Virus record (IMG/VR): IMGVR_UViG_3300011115_000294
Location: 1 to 41,633 of that record
Length of the DNA stretch: 41,633 bases
From: a virus
Strand: one strand, 5' to 3'
Shown: positions 13,210 to 20,815 of the stretch, piece by piece
Layout of the letters: every line of letters starts with the position of its first letter
How positions within the stretch are numbered: the stretch's first letter is position 1
Made by a program: the position numbers and the translations under genes
Notes under the pieces: generated by a model
Seen by the model: only the letters and a program-made list of their open reading frames with translations
Database searches by the model: none
What the model was told of the DNA's origin: nothing

Positions 13210-13440
13210 TCATTCCTCCTCATCACAGTCACTGCCGAACATCTTTTGCCAGCAGGTATCACATGTACCAGAGATAAGCAACTCTCTATCTCCGATAGAT
13301 AAATCAGGGAAGATGTCTTGCACAAACCTACGCTCAGAGCGAGGCATGTAGAGTTCAGTCAACTGCTCAACTGTTGCGGGAACTTGTGTTGTCTGACCGC
13401 ATAAACGGCAGTCAACGTCAAACGTAATCATTGTGCTCAT
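13210..13440 (-). CDS. Small zinc-ribbon protein
   Basis: 76 residues from ATG 13440, preceded by CGAAAGGAGC and stem-loop H3. CRLC near the N-terminus and CDTC near residue 61 form a likely four-cysteine zinc site, separated by a helix with VEQLTELYMPRSERRFVQDIF. The layout resembles zinc-ribbon miniproteins encoded by many actinophages. Function unknown. Confidence 0.65.
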   Translation of the reverse strand: MSTMITFDVDCRLCGQTTQVPATVEQLTELYMPRSERRFVQDIFPDLSIGDRELLISGTCDTCWQKMFGSDCDEEE

Positions 13441-13497
13441 TGGTGCTCCTTTCGATTGGTGTAGAGGGGACAGCGATTTGCCATCCCCCCTTTCTAT

Positions 13498-13514
13498 ACA
13501 CATCTTCGATGTGT
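13498..13514 (-). promoter_or_regulatory. Leader stem-loop H3
   Basis: Perfect 7-bp stem (ACACATC / GATGTGT) with a GAA loop on the minus strand, preceded by GATA. It begins right after the stop of the 37-residue gene and is followed by a G-rich segment that can pair with CCCC further down the 57-base leader, before CGAAAGGA and the ATG at 13440. Confidence 0.65.
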
Positions 13515-13517
13515 TAT

Positions 13518-13631
13518 CTATGAATGACGTGCGAGCCATTCGGTTACGGCGCGACGAGCGACGAACAGACCAAGCGTAAAGCCACTAGTAAATAGGGCTA
13601 TTGCTATTGCAATATAGTCTCCGTAGTACAT
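13518..13631 (-). CDS. 37-residue single-span membrane protein
   Basis: Starts at ATG 13631 with AAGGAGATAACTA upstream and a TAATG overlap. Residues 5-24 (DYIAIAIALFTSGFTLGLFV) form a transmembrane helix, followed by an Arg-containing amphipathic tail. Too short for family assignment. The ribosome site and tight packing between neighbours support its being a real gene. Confidence 0.65.
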   Translation of the reverse strand: MYYGDYIAIAIALFTSGFTLGLFVARRAVTEWLARHS

Positions 13632-13768
13632 TAGTTATCTCCTTCCTTTGAGCGATTACGTATGTCAGCGCAGGGGTAGCAAGTCTTCTCGACTTCGACT
13701 CCAAGTACGAAGGCATCTATGCCTGAGTAGATGATGTCAATTGCTCCGTCACAGTATTGGCATCGCAT
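13631..13768 (-). CDS. 45-residue zinc-binding miniprotein
   Basis: Contains C3-x-x-C6 and C30-x-x-C33, a complete zinc-knuckle pair, separated by a short beta segment (AIDIIYSGIDAFVLGVEV). It overlaps neighbours on both sides by one base (TAATG), and its last codons hold the AAGGAGATAA ribosome site of the next gene. Confidence 0.65.
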   Translation of the reverse strand: MRCQYCDGAIDIIYSGIDAFVLGVEVEKTCYPCADIRNRSKEGDN

Positions 13769-14013
13769 TATGCGCGACCTCCCTTCAGGGTAAGGTAAGC
13801 GTTTGGCTCAACCTTTTGGATTTCATCCAGAACTGTGGTAAAGTTCGGGTATGCCTTGAAGGCTGAGAGGATTGCTTCAATCTTCTTCGAAGATTTAGCG
13901 GTGTTAGTAGTGATGCGTACCTTTGCGAAGATACGCTTATCATCTGGCTTCGACACATGAACAACGCCGTTCTTCACAACGCCGACTAGTGCCTTAGTTT
14001 CAACTGTTCTCAT
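13768..14013 (-). CDS. First gene of the minus cluster, 81-residue hypothetical protein
   Basis: Start at ATG 14013 with CGAAAGGAACACC directly upstream; an in-frame ATG at 14043 lacks a ribosome site. The sequence is basic, with beta-rich N-terminal strands (ALVGVVKNGVVHVSKPDDKRIFAKVRI) and a helical C-terminal half. It is the first gene after the minus-strand promoter and stem-loop H4, so likely among the earliest and most expressed products. Function unknown. Confidence 0.65.
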   Translation of the reverse strand: MRTVETKALVGVVKNGVVHVSKPDDKRIFAKVRITTNTAKSSKKIEAILSAFKAYPNFTTVLDEIQKVEPNAYLTLKGGRA

Positions 14014-14065
14014 GGTGTTCCTTTCGGTAAAGTGCCGAGCCAATTTGATTCGACCCCTTTATCAA

Positions 14066-14084
14066 AACAAATCTTCGATTTGTT
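14066..14084 (-). promoter_or_regulatory. Leader stem-loop H4
   Basis: Perfect 8-bp stem (AACAAATC / GATTTGTT) with GAA loop on the minus strand, about 20 bases downstream of the predicted transcription start and 53 bases upstream of the ATG at 14013. It is the promoter-proximal member of the H1-H4 family. Confidence 0.65.
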
Positions 14085-14109
14085 ATCAAGAAAAGACAGG
14101 TGTGCATGG

Positions 14110-14137
14110 ATCATACGTGCGAGCTGTTAGCAGTCAA
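14110..14137 (-). promoter_or_regulatory. Sigma-70-type promoter for the minus-strand cluster
   Basis: On the minus strand, TTGACT (14137-14132), a 16-base spacer and TATGAT (14115-14110). Transcription should begin near 14103 and run leftward through the small-gene cluster to the terminator at 7680. Both boxes are close to consensus. Confidence 0.8.
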
Positions 14138-14149
14138 TACGTATCGCCC

Positions 14150-14228
14150 GCCATGCTTATGCGTTATGACGCATGGCGCGACACGGCATGCATGACATGA
14201 CGTAGAGCGCATGACATGACACATGACA
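14150..14228. repeat. Inverted and direct repeats between divergent promoters
   Basis: Nested inverted repeats (GCCATGC at 14150-14156 with GCATGGC at 14171-14177; ATGCGT at 14159-14164 with ACGCAT at 14169-14174) lie next to two direct copies of ATGACATGAC (14192-14201 and 14211-14220, 19 bases apart) and a partial third copy at 14223. They are candidate operator or replication-initiator sites between the two divergent promoters. No coding potential is evident. Confidence 0.55.
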
Positions 14229-14270
14229 CACACAGGGTGAGCCAACACACCGAGGATTTACGCTTGAGAT

Positions 14271-14299
14271 TTGACATTGGGCTGGCTGTGTGAGATAAT
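14271..14299 (+). promoter_or_regulatory. Consensus sigma-70-type promoter, rightward
   Basis: TTGACA at 14271-14276, 17-base spacer and GATAAT at 14294-14299. Transcription should start near 14306 and read the small gene at 14347. The match to the housekeeping consensus suggests immediate recognition by host polymerase. Confidence 0.85.
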
Positions 14300-14346
14300 G
14301 TTTGTCGTTGGGAGGTGGTCTCTCAGCATTAGACGAAAGGCAAGAC

Positions 14347-14613
14347 ATGAACACAGCATGGACACATGATGACCTACTCACAGACCTTCAAGCGGAGGTG
14401 CTGGAGGTACGCAAGGAGTACGGAGTACCAAGCCTGAATCACATCCCTGATTTCGAATTGGTCTCTCTCGCATATGCACAGTTGGGCGACCTTGTCCACA
14501 TAGGCAAGGGGCGCGTTGGTATCGTGTATGACATCGCGGAGGTACGTAATGCAAGAGAGTTGCGTATCGTGAGCGATAAGTTCCGCGTAATCATGAAGAG
14601 AGTTTCCCTATAA
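14347..14613 (+). CDS. Small hypothetical protein behind a strong promoter
   Basis: 88 residues from ATG 14347, preceded by CGAAAGGCAAGAC; an upstream in-frame ATG at 14302 would lie at or before the transcription start. It has an acidic N-terminal helix (DDLLTDLQAEVLEVRKEYG) and a C-terminal beta/alpha half with basic patches. It is a single-gene transcript with its own consensus promoter and a terminator 15 bases after the stop. That suggests an immediate-early product, perhaps a host takeover or regulatory protein. No family recognised. Confidence 0.65.
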   Translation: MNTAWTHDDLLTDLQAEVLEVRKEYGVPSLNHIPDFELVSLAYAQLGDLVHIGKGRVGIVYDIAEVRNARELRIVSDKFRVIMKRVSL

Positions 14614-14627
14614 GATAGTTAGGCAAG

Positions 14628-14659
14628 CCCCTCGCGTCAGCACAGGCGCGGGGGGTTTT
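14628..14659 (+). terminator. Terminator after the 14347 gene
   Basis: A 9-bp GC-rich stem (CCCCTCGCG pairing with CGCGGGGGG, one G.U) with a 10-base loop, followed by TTTT. It closes the one-gene transcript. Confidence 0.8.
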
Positions 14660-14689
14660 CGCCTGCGCACAGACACATTTCCACAGGCT

Positions 14690-14716
14690 CACGCATACAT
14701 GCGTGGGTCTTTTTTT
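14690..14716 (+). terminator. Second tandem terminator
   Basis: Perfect 7-bp inverted repeat (CACGCAT / ATGCGTG) with a 2-base centre, followed by seven T residues at 14710-14716. With the terminator 40 bases upstream it isolates the late operon from early transcription. Confidence 0.8.
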
Positions 14717-14942
14717 GTGTTCCGCCCTTGACGACCCCCACCATGTTTAGACCCACCCCCCTCCCTCCCCCCCACTATCCACAAAATAATATTCACCAGA
14801 AAACCAGCTCTGACCAGCACTTATATATATAAATAAAAATAATTACCAAAAGCCCTTGAAACACGCCGACGCTCTAGACCCCTATATAAGTATAAGGCGA
14901 AATACTTATTGAGCCTTCTGTGGCTGGCTTAATGCCAGCCTA
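14717..14942 (+). promoter_or_regulatory. Non-coding leader of the late operon
   Basis: About 225 bases without a gene. A C-rich stretch (14740-14775) is followed by an AT-rich tract (14821-14845), then TATATAAGTATAAGG around 14883-14897 and a perfect 7-bp hairpin (GGCTGGC / GCCAGCC, 14922-14940) immediately before the terminase ATG. A late promoter is expected here, but no pair of boxes with standard spacing stands out. A phage-specific promoter recognised with WhiB or the sigma-like protein would explain this. Confidence 0.45.
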
Positions 14943-16904
14943 ATGGTTATATATGCAAGAGTGGGGATACTTCTGCCCAGACCCCTCTGTACCACTACAG
15001 ACACTGGAGTCCAATTGGAAAGAAATCTATCACCAGAAGAAGCTCGTAAAGAACTCATTGACCTGGTAAGACAAGGCAGGACGATCGCCGACGCCCTAAA
15101 GGTCATCGGACGATCTCGCTCTTGGTATGACACCCAACGCCGAGAAGCCGAGGGCTTCTCAGCTTATGTAGATAATGCTCGTGGTAGAACAGCAGACCTC
15201 GCTGATTCCGCTCGGTCTGGCTTATCTGGGTTTGCAGAGTTCTCTGAGAATTACCTTGGTACTAAAGTACCTCCCCACATGATGAATGTGGTAGACATGC
15301 TAGAAGGCAATGATCCTTCTTGGTTACATGAAAGCATGGTCTATGAAAAGGGGTCGGCGGGGTTATCCCGCCTTCTTGTAAACGTACCCCCTAACCACGC
15401 CAAGACGATGACAATCACAATTAACTACGTCACCTACCGTCTGGTTAAAAATCCTAACATCTCGGTCATGGTTATCTCCAAGACCCAGGAGCAGGCAAAG
15501 AAGTTTTTATATGCGATCAAGCAACGCTTGACGCATCCGAGGTACGCTGACCTTCAGGCAGCTTTTGGTCCAGCAGATGGATACAAAGCTACTGCAGACC
15601 AGTGGTCAGCAACCAAGATTTATCTTGGTGGCGACATCCGCGATAACGATGCTAAAGACCCTTCAGTCGAAGCTATCGGTATGGGCGGGCAGGTTTACGG
15701 AAACCGTGCAGACTTAATCGTTCTTGACGACGTGGTCACTCTGAGTAATGCTTCAGAGTGGGCTAAGCAACAAGAGTGGATTAGACAGGAAGTAGCTTCA
15801 CGCCTACCACCAGGAGGTGGGCAGCTTCTTGTTGTAGGCACACGAGTATCAGCAGTTGACTTATATAAGGAACTCCGCAACCCACAGCATTACACCGATG
15901 GCACATTGCCTTGGTCATATTTGTCCATGCCTGCAGTCTTAGAATATGCAGACAACCCTAAAGACTGGAAATGTCTTTGGGAAAAGACCGAACAACCTCT
16001 TACGGATACTGACGTACCTGACGAGAATGGTTTGTTTGATCGATGGACAGGACCGCGTCTAACGGCGGTCCGTAATGAGGCAGGACCATCTAAGTGGTCA
16101 CTGGTATACCAGAACCTCGATATTGCGGAGAATGCAATCTTCGACCCGACATGCGTCAGAGGCGCAGTCAACGGAATGAGAAAATCGGGTGCATTGGTTG
16201 CAGGCGCAGCAGGACATCCCAACAACCCTGAGAACTTTTACAGGGTCATAGGTATCGACCCAGCAATGTCTGGTGATACCGCTGCTATCGCCTATGCGGT
16301 TGACCGCAGGTCACATAAACGCTACGTCTTAGATGTTCACATCATGACAGCTCCTACACCTGCAGCAATTCGTTCTCTTATCAGGGAATGGACCGATGCG
16401 TATAAACCGCATACGGTCATTGTGGAATCAAATGCTTTTCAGCTTTTCCTTACACAAGACGAAGAGATTCGTAACTTCCTGTCGACCCGAGGTATTAGTT
16501 ATAGACCTCACTACACAGGAAATAATAAACAGGATCCAGAGTTTGGCGTTGCCTCTCTGGCTCCACTGTTCGGCTCCCTCACTAAGCGGGATGGAGTCAT
16601 GAACAACTTCAAGCATGCTGATGATAACTTAATTGAATTACCAGACAGCTCGAAGAATGAACACGTCAAAAAGTTAATAGAACAATTAGTAACCTGGCAA
16701 CCAGGAGTACAAGGCAAGAAGCTCAAGATGGATGCCGTGATGGCATTATGGTTCTGTGAGATCGTAGCCAGAGAAACTTTATTAACTTCGACTAACGTAC
16801 CAAACTTTATCAACAATCAATATACACCTCGTGGTGAGATTGAATCAAGATACATCATCAACTTAGATGACCTCGCTGCACAACAGCGAACTGTGAGATT
16901 GTGA
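14943..16904 (+). CDS. terL: Terminase large subunit
   Basis: 653 residues from ATG 14943. A TTG at 15015 with GGAG five bases upstream is a serious alternative start and would remove 24 poorly conserved residues. Residues about 30-70 form a helix-turn-helix-like segment (GRTIADALKVIGRSRSWYDTQRRE) resembling small-terminase DNA-binding domains. The ATPase has a Walker A-like PPNHAKT at 149-155 and Walker B LIVLDD at 258-263. The RNase H-fold nuclease begins with IGIDPAMSGD (D439). The protein would dock on the portal, cut concatemers and pump DNA. No separate small terminase is recognised. It is the first late gene, and its stop overlaps the portal start. Confidence 0.93.
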   Translation: MVIYARVGILLPRPLCTTTDTGVQLERNLSPEEARKELIDLVRQGRTIADALKVIGRSRSWYDTQRREAEGFSAYVDNARGRTADLADSARSGLSGFAEFSENYLGTKVPPHMMNVVDMLEGNDPSWLHESMVYEKGSAGLSRLLVNVPPNHAKTMTITINYVTYRLVKNPNISVMVISKTQEQAKKFLYAIKQRLTHPRYADLQAAFGPADGYKATADQWSATKIYLGGDIRDNDAKDPSVEAIGMGGQVYGNRADLIVLDDVVTLSNASEWAKQQEWIRQEVASRLPPGGGQLLVVGTRVSAVDLYKELRNPQHYTDGTLPWSYLSMPAVLEYADNPKDWKCLWEKTEQPLTDTDVPDENGLFDRWTGPRLTAVRNEAGPSKWSLVYQNLDIAENAIFDPTCVRGAVNGMRKSGALVAGAAGHPNNPENFYRVIGIDPAMSGDTAAIAYAVDRRSHKRYVLDVHIMTAPTPAAIRSLIREWTDAYKPHTVIVESNAFQLFLTQDEEIRNFLSTRGISYRPHYTGNNKQDPEFGVASLAPLFGSLTKRDGVMNNFKHADDNLIELPDSSKNEHVKKLIEQLVTWQPGVQGKKLKMDAVMALWFCEIVARETLLTSTNVPNFINNQYTPRGEIESRYIINLDDLAAQQRTVRL

Positions 16905-18676
16905 CATCAATGAAAGAACTTGTAAATGCATTCGAGCAATTAAAAGCTCGTAACTCCGAGCGCGATAAGCGCATGCGCGAGGTTGCTCTTGTTAGAGCTG
17001 GCAATGCCGATCAGGTCTTCCGTGGTTTATTCCCAGAAGGCATTTGGTCACGTCCTATTATTGCCAACCTCATTGACGTTGTCGCAAGAGATGTTGCTGA
17101 ACAAGTCGGTGTTCTACCTACCATTACTGCTGCTGGTGATTCATCTCTTGATGATAACCAGCGTTCCAAGGCTGACAAGCGTACCAAGATTGCAAACTAT
17201 TATGTTGCATCATCTCGGCTTGGAACGGAACTACTGCGTGGCGCAGATCAGTTAGCAACCTATGGCTTTGTTCCTTTACGAGTTGAACCAAACTTTAAGG
17301 ACAAGCGACCACACATCCATGTGGAAAACTCAATGGGTGCTTATTACGATATGGATCGCTTCGGTGTTGTAAACACCTACGCTCGTCTATATCACCGTAA
17401 AGCTGGAGACTTGGCTGCTCACTTCCCCGAGCATGCCGATGCAATTCTTCAAACAAATACTTATACACGTGGCGACGGTAACAGTTTGTTACAGGTCGTA
17501 CGTTGGACAGACAGACAAAAGACTGTTCTATTTTTACCAGATCGTGGGGGGTTAGTACTTGCAACAACACCAAACAAGGCGGGTATCGTCCCAATTGCAA
17601 TTGCTCAACGTCCTTCTTTGGATGGCGAGACCAGGGGTCAGTTCGACGATGTACTACCTGTTTACGCAGCGAAAGCGCGACTTGCTCTCCTTACTATGGA
17701 AGCTGTTCAGAAGTCTGTTGAAGCTCCACTTGCTCTTCCTAATGATGTTACTTCTTTATCCATTGGTCCTGATTCAGTCATTCGTTCTAACTCTCCTGAG
17801 AAAATTCGTCGTATCAATCTGGATGTACCTCAGTTCGCGTTTGCGGAGAACAATGTCCTAGCGGATGAAATGAAATTGGGAACACGTTTCCCTCAAGCAC
17901 GTGCAGGACAAGCAGAAGGATCAGTAGTTACTGGTCAAGGCGTAAAAGCTTTGATGGCAGGATACGATTCACAAGTTAAGATTTACCAATCAATTCTTGG
18001 TGAGGCAATCGGACAAGCAATTTCATTTGCGTTTGCAACTGATGAAGCATACTTCCCAGAGATTACTCGTGAAGTATCCGCAACTGCTAACGGAGTTCCT
18101 TACAAGTTAAAGTACAAGCCATCTTCCGACATTAATGGAAATTATGGCGTGACCGTTGAGTACGGTCTTATGGCAGGTTTAGACCCTAACCGTGCATTGG
18201 TATGGGGTCTACAAGCTCGTGGAGATAAGTTAATCTCTCGCGGAATGTTGCGTCGCAACCTTCCTATCTCGCTTAATGCTGGTGAAGAAGAGCGAGCAAT
18301 CGACATTGAAGAGATGCGTGATTCCCTTAAAGCGTCCGTATCACAAATGGCTGCAGCAATTCCACAAATGGTAATGCAAGGTCAAGACCCAATGAAGATT
18401 GTAGAAAAAATGGCAAGCGTTATTACAGATCGCAAGAAGGGTATCCCTCTTGAAGATGCAGTAGCAAATGCTTTTAAGCCAGAACCAGCACCAGAAGCCC
18501 CAGCAGGACAACCAGGAATGCCAGAACAACCAGCAGTTCCTGAACCTGGAATGGGTGGAGGACAAGCACCACAACTTCCTCAAGGTAGACCAGCAATGCA
18601 AGAACTGCTTGCAGGTCTAACAGGTGGAGGAAATCCAAATCTAGCAGCGAGAGTAACTCGTCAGATACCAGCATAA
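16901..18676 (+). CDS. Portal protein
   Basis: 591 residues. A GTG at 16901 overlaps the terminase stop (GTGA); an ATG three codons later (16910) is equally possible. It shows the portal layout: helical N-terminus with FPEGIWSRPIIANLIDVVARDVAEQVG, a mixed core, a long helix with KARLALLTMEAVQKSVEAP and, after residue about 525, a Pro/Gln/Gly-rich disordered tail. Position directly after terL supports the call. Twelve copies would form the DNA-entry vertex. Confidence 0.85.
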   Translation: MTSMKELVNAFEQLKARNSERDKRMREVALVRAGNADQVFRGLFPEGIWSRPIIANLIDVVARDVAEQVGVLPTITAAGDSSLDDNQRSKADKRTKIANYYVASSRLGTELLRGADQLATYGFVPLRVEPNFKDKRPHIHVENSMGAYYDMDRFGVVNTYARLYHRKAGDLAAHFPEHADAILQTNTYTRGDGNSLLQVVRWTDRQKTVLFLPDRGGLVLATTPNKAGIVPIAIAQRPSLDGETRGQFDDVLPVYAAKARLALLTMEAVQKSVEAPLALPNDVTSLSIGPDSVIRSNSPEKIRRINLDVPQFAFAENNVLADEMKLGTRFPQARAGQAEGSVVTGQGVKALMAGYDSQVKIYQSILGEAIGQAISFAFATDEAYFPEITREVSATANGVPYKLKYKPSSDINGNYGVTVEYGLMAGLDPNRALVWGLQARGDKLISRGMLRRNLPISLNAGEEERAIDIEEMRDSLKASVSQMAAAIPQMVMQGQDPMKIVEKMASVITDRKKGIPLEDAVANAFKPEPAPEAPAGQPGMPEQPAVPEPGMGGGQAPQLPQGRPAMQELLAGLTGGGNPNLAARVTRQIPA

Positions 18677-18690
18677 CTAAGGAGAAACAA

Positions 18691-18840
18691 ATGTTTGGAA
18701 AGCAAGGAAAAGCAGCAAAGGCAAACGTAAGTACAGCAATCATGGGCAAGAAGAATGCTGGAAAAGTTGTCGGAGCAGGTGGAGTAAAGCAAGGCACTTT
18801 GTCAAAAGGCACAAAGGGCAACACAAACAAGCTTAAGTAA
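18691..18840 (+). CDS. 49-residue Lys/Gly-rich basic protein
   Basis: Very basic, low-complexity miniprotein (KQGKAAKAN...KGTKGNTNKLK) with AAGGAG seven bases before the ATG. It lies between portal and the first LysM protein. Similar tiny Lys-rich products occur after the coat gene. A DNA-condensing or packaged protein is possible; no family is recognised. Confidence 0.6.
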   Translation: MFGKQGKAAKANVSTAIMGKKNAGKVVGAGGVKQGTLSKGTKGNTNKLK

Positions 18841-18851
18841 AGGATAAGGTT

Positions 18852-20189
18852 ATGGCAGCGAAGAAACCAAAAGCTCCAAAGAAGTTTAAGCAGGCGCGTA
18901 AAGCTGCCGTAGCCGACGCTAAAGGGGCTTTCACAAGCGGAAAGACCAAAGCAGTACGCCGTGATCCAATGGCAAAAGTATCTGCAGAAGATAAGGCAGT
19001 TCTTTCAGAAGTAAAGAAAGAAGCCAAAGCAGGTTACATTACCGATGATCGTGGTAATAAAGTGTTTAGCAAGCCAACTGAAACGGCACAAGAGCGAATT
19101 GCTCGTGATCGCCGTGAGGCTAAAGCTGCAGTTGATCGCATGTATGCAAAAGAAGACGCAGCAGCTAAGGCTACTAAGCCTAAGCCTACTGTTGGTGGAA
19201 CTGCTGGAACAGCAGCAAAGCCAAAGCCTGGATTAGCAACACAAATTAAAAAAGATGTTGCAAAAGTAAAAGCTAACAAAGAAGCAGCAAAGCCAAAGCC
19301 TGGCGTTAAGAAGCCTGGCGTAACTCGTGCAGAAAAGTCTGCTGCTAATAAAGCAGCATGGGCAAAGATGTCACCAGCAGAACGTAAAAACTGGGCAGCA
19401 ACTAAAGGCAAGGTTGCAGGAACTGGCGTTAAGCCAACTACACCAAAAACTGTTGCAACAAAGCCAAAAGTTAAGACTGGTGTTGCAGCCAAAGGTGAAC
19501 TTACAACAGCAGCACAAGTTGACAAATACAAAGCAGCAGTTGCTGCTGGTAAGTCAAAGGGTGAAGCAGTTCGCATTGCTAAAGGTGGAGCATCTAACCT
19601 TCCTGCAGTTATAACAAAGCAGGGAACAAAAACAGTTGCAAAGCAAGCTGGTGTTAAAGCAGCACTTGCAACAGCAGGTAAGACTGCAGCTAAAGGCGCA
19701 TGGAAAGTTACAGGTGGCAAAGTAGGTCTTGCACTTACTGCAGCATCACTTGCAGCTGGTCCATTATTTGATGCACTTAATAAAGGTGCTAAAAAAGGAA
19801 GCATGCCTGGCGGAAATCAAAATATGACAACAGGTCGCGGTGGACGTCCACAAGGATTTGTTGAAGATAAGAAAGTTTTACCTAAGCGTCCAGAAGGTTC
19901 ATACCCAAAGGGTGGCGGTAAAGGTCTTAAGATCGGTCCTGGTGGAACAACTACTGATTACAAAGTTGAACACGGTGACACACTTTCAGGTATCGCTAAG
20001 AAAGCTGGCGTAACTCTTTCAGAGTTGATGGCAGCTAATAAGAAAATTAAAGATCCTCGCAAGATTTATCGAAACACAACAGTGAAGATCCCTAATAACA
20101 AGCCAGCTCCTAAGCCAATGTACACAGGTCCAGTTCCATACGTACCAGGATCTAAAGCAGCGAAAGCATACGAAGCTTCAAGAAAGTAG
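18852..20189 (+). CDS. Lys/Ala-rich virion protein with C-terminal LysM
   Basis: 445 residues. Residues 1 to about 290 are dominated by Lys, Ala, Thr and Pro in imperfect repeats (AAKPKPG, TKPKPTVGG), probably disordered and strongly basic, possibly DNA-binding. Around 290-312 lies a hydrophobic Ala/Leu stretch (GLALTAASLAAGPLF). A LysM domain follows (about 371-417: YKVEHGDTLSGIAKKAGVTLSELMAANK...TVKIP), which binds peptidoglycan N-acetylglucosamine. AAGGATAAGGT precedes the start. Likely a virion component helping genome delivery through the wall. Confidence 0.75.
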   Translation: MAAKKPKAPKKFKQARKAAVADAKGAFTSGKTKAVRRDPMAKVSAEDKAVLSEVKKEAKAGYITDDRGNKVFSKPTETAQERIARDRREAKAAVDRMYAKEDAAAKATKPKPTVGGTAGTAAKPKPGLATQIKKDVAKVKANKEAAKPKPGVKKPGVTRAEKSAANKAAWAKMSPAERKNWAATKGKVAGTGVKPTTPKTVATKPKVKTGVAAKGELTTAAQVDKYKAAVAAGKSKGEAVRIAKGGASNLPAVITKQGTKTVAKQAGVKAALATAGKTAAKGAWKVTGGKVGLALTAASLAAGPLFDALNKGAKKGSMPGGNQNMTTGRGGRPQGFVEDKKVLPKRPEGSYPKGGGKGLKIGPGGTTTDYKVEHGDTLSGIAKKAGVTLSELMAANKKIKDPRKIYRNTTVKIPNNKPAPKPMYTGPVPYVPGSKAAKAYEASRK

Positions 20190-20195
20190 TAATCC

Positions 20196-20612
20196 ATGTC
20201 TATGATGCAACCCAATCCTGGCGCGGTATCTGGTCCTGGAAAGTTTTCCAAGCGACCAGATATCCCAGCGCAGGGTGCTAAAAGATTACCTAATGCAGCC
20301 TATGGCGAGCAAAAGGATTTTCTTGCACAACAGGCGGGCGCACCAATGGCAAAATCTGCTAATCCATTAGGCAGTGTTATTCCGTTATCTGCGCAAACTA
20401 ACCGACCAAATGAACCTGTTACTGCAGGTGTTGATGCTGGTCCAGGTCCAGGCAGTGAAGTACTAGGACTTAAAGCACCCAGTGATGTACAAGTAGGAGA
20501 CTTAACTGCATTACAAAAGTATCTACCTTTAATGATGCAGTATGCAGATTCACCTAATTCAACTGGAACAATGAAAGCATTTGTTAAATATCTACGGAGT
20601 CAAACTGAATGA
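20196..20612 (+). CDS. Probable small structural protein, 138 residues
   Basis: Pro/Gly/Ala-rich N-terminal two thirds (likely disordered), with a C-terminal helix DLTALQKYLPLMMQYADS...MKAFVKYLRS. It follows the LysM gene by six bases and overlaps the next start by four (ATGA). Context suggests a head or ejection component. No family recognised. Confidence 0.6.
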   Translation: MSMMQPNPGAVSGPGKFSKRPDIPAQGAKRLPNAAYGEQKDFLAQQAGAPMAKSANPLGSVIPLSAQTNRPNEPVTAGVDAGPGPGSEVLGLKAPSDVQVGDLTALQKYLPLMMQYADSPNSTGTMKAFVKYLRSQTE

Positions 20613-20815
20613 AAGTATTCAAGAAGTTCGAGGAGAATCTCGAGTATCTTGGGTTTGAGTTGGCTCCAGTAGCATGGGATTTAGCTCGTTTTCCTTTTGA
20701 GTCTGATAGTGATCGCATTGATTTACTTAATGAATTAACTACAGCTCCAGAAGGGGGAATGACTAATGTCGCAGATGCAACCACAGCCAACACCAACTCC
20801 CAACTGGTGGGATAA
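20609..20815 (+). CDS. Small hypothetical protein in the head region
   Basis: 68 residues, with an N-terminal helix/loop (KVFKKFEENLEYLGFELAPVAWDLARFPFES) and an Asn/Thr-rich end. It overlaps the giant virion gene by 50 bases, and its coding region supplies that gene's AAGGGGGA ribosome site. Function unknown. Confidence 0.6.
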   Translation: MKVFKKFEENLEYLGFELAPVAWDLARFPFESDSDRIDLLNELTTAPEGGMTNVADATTANTNSQLVG

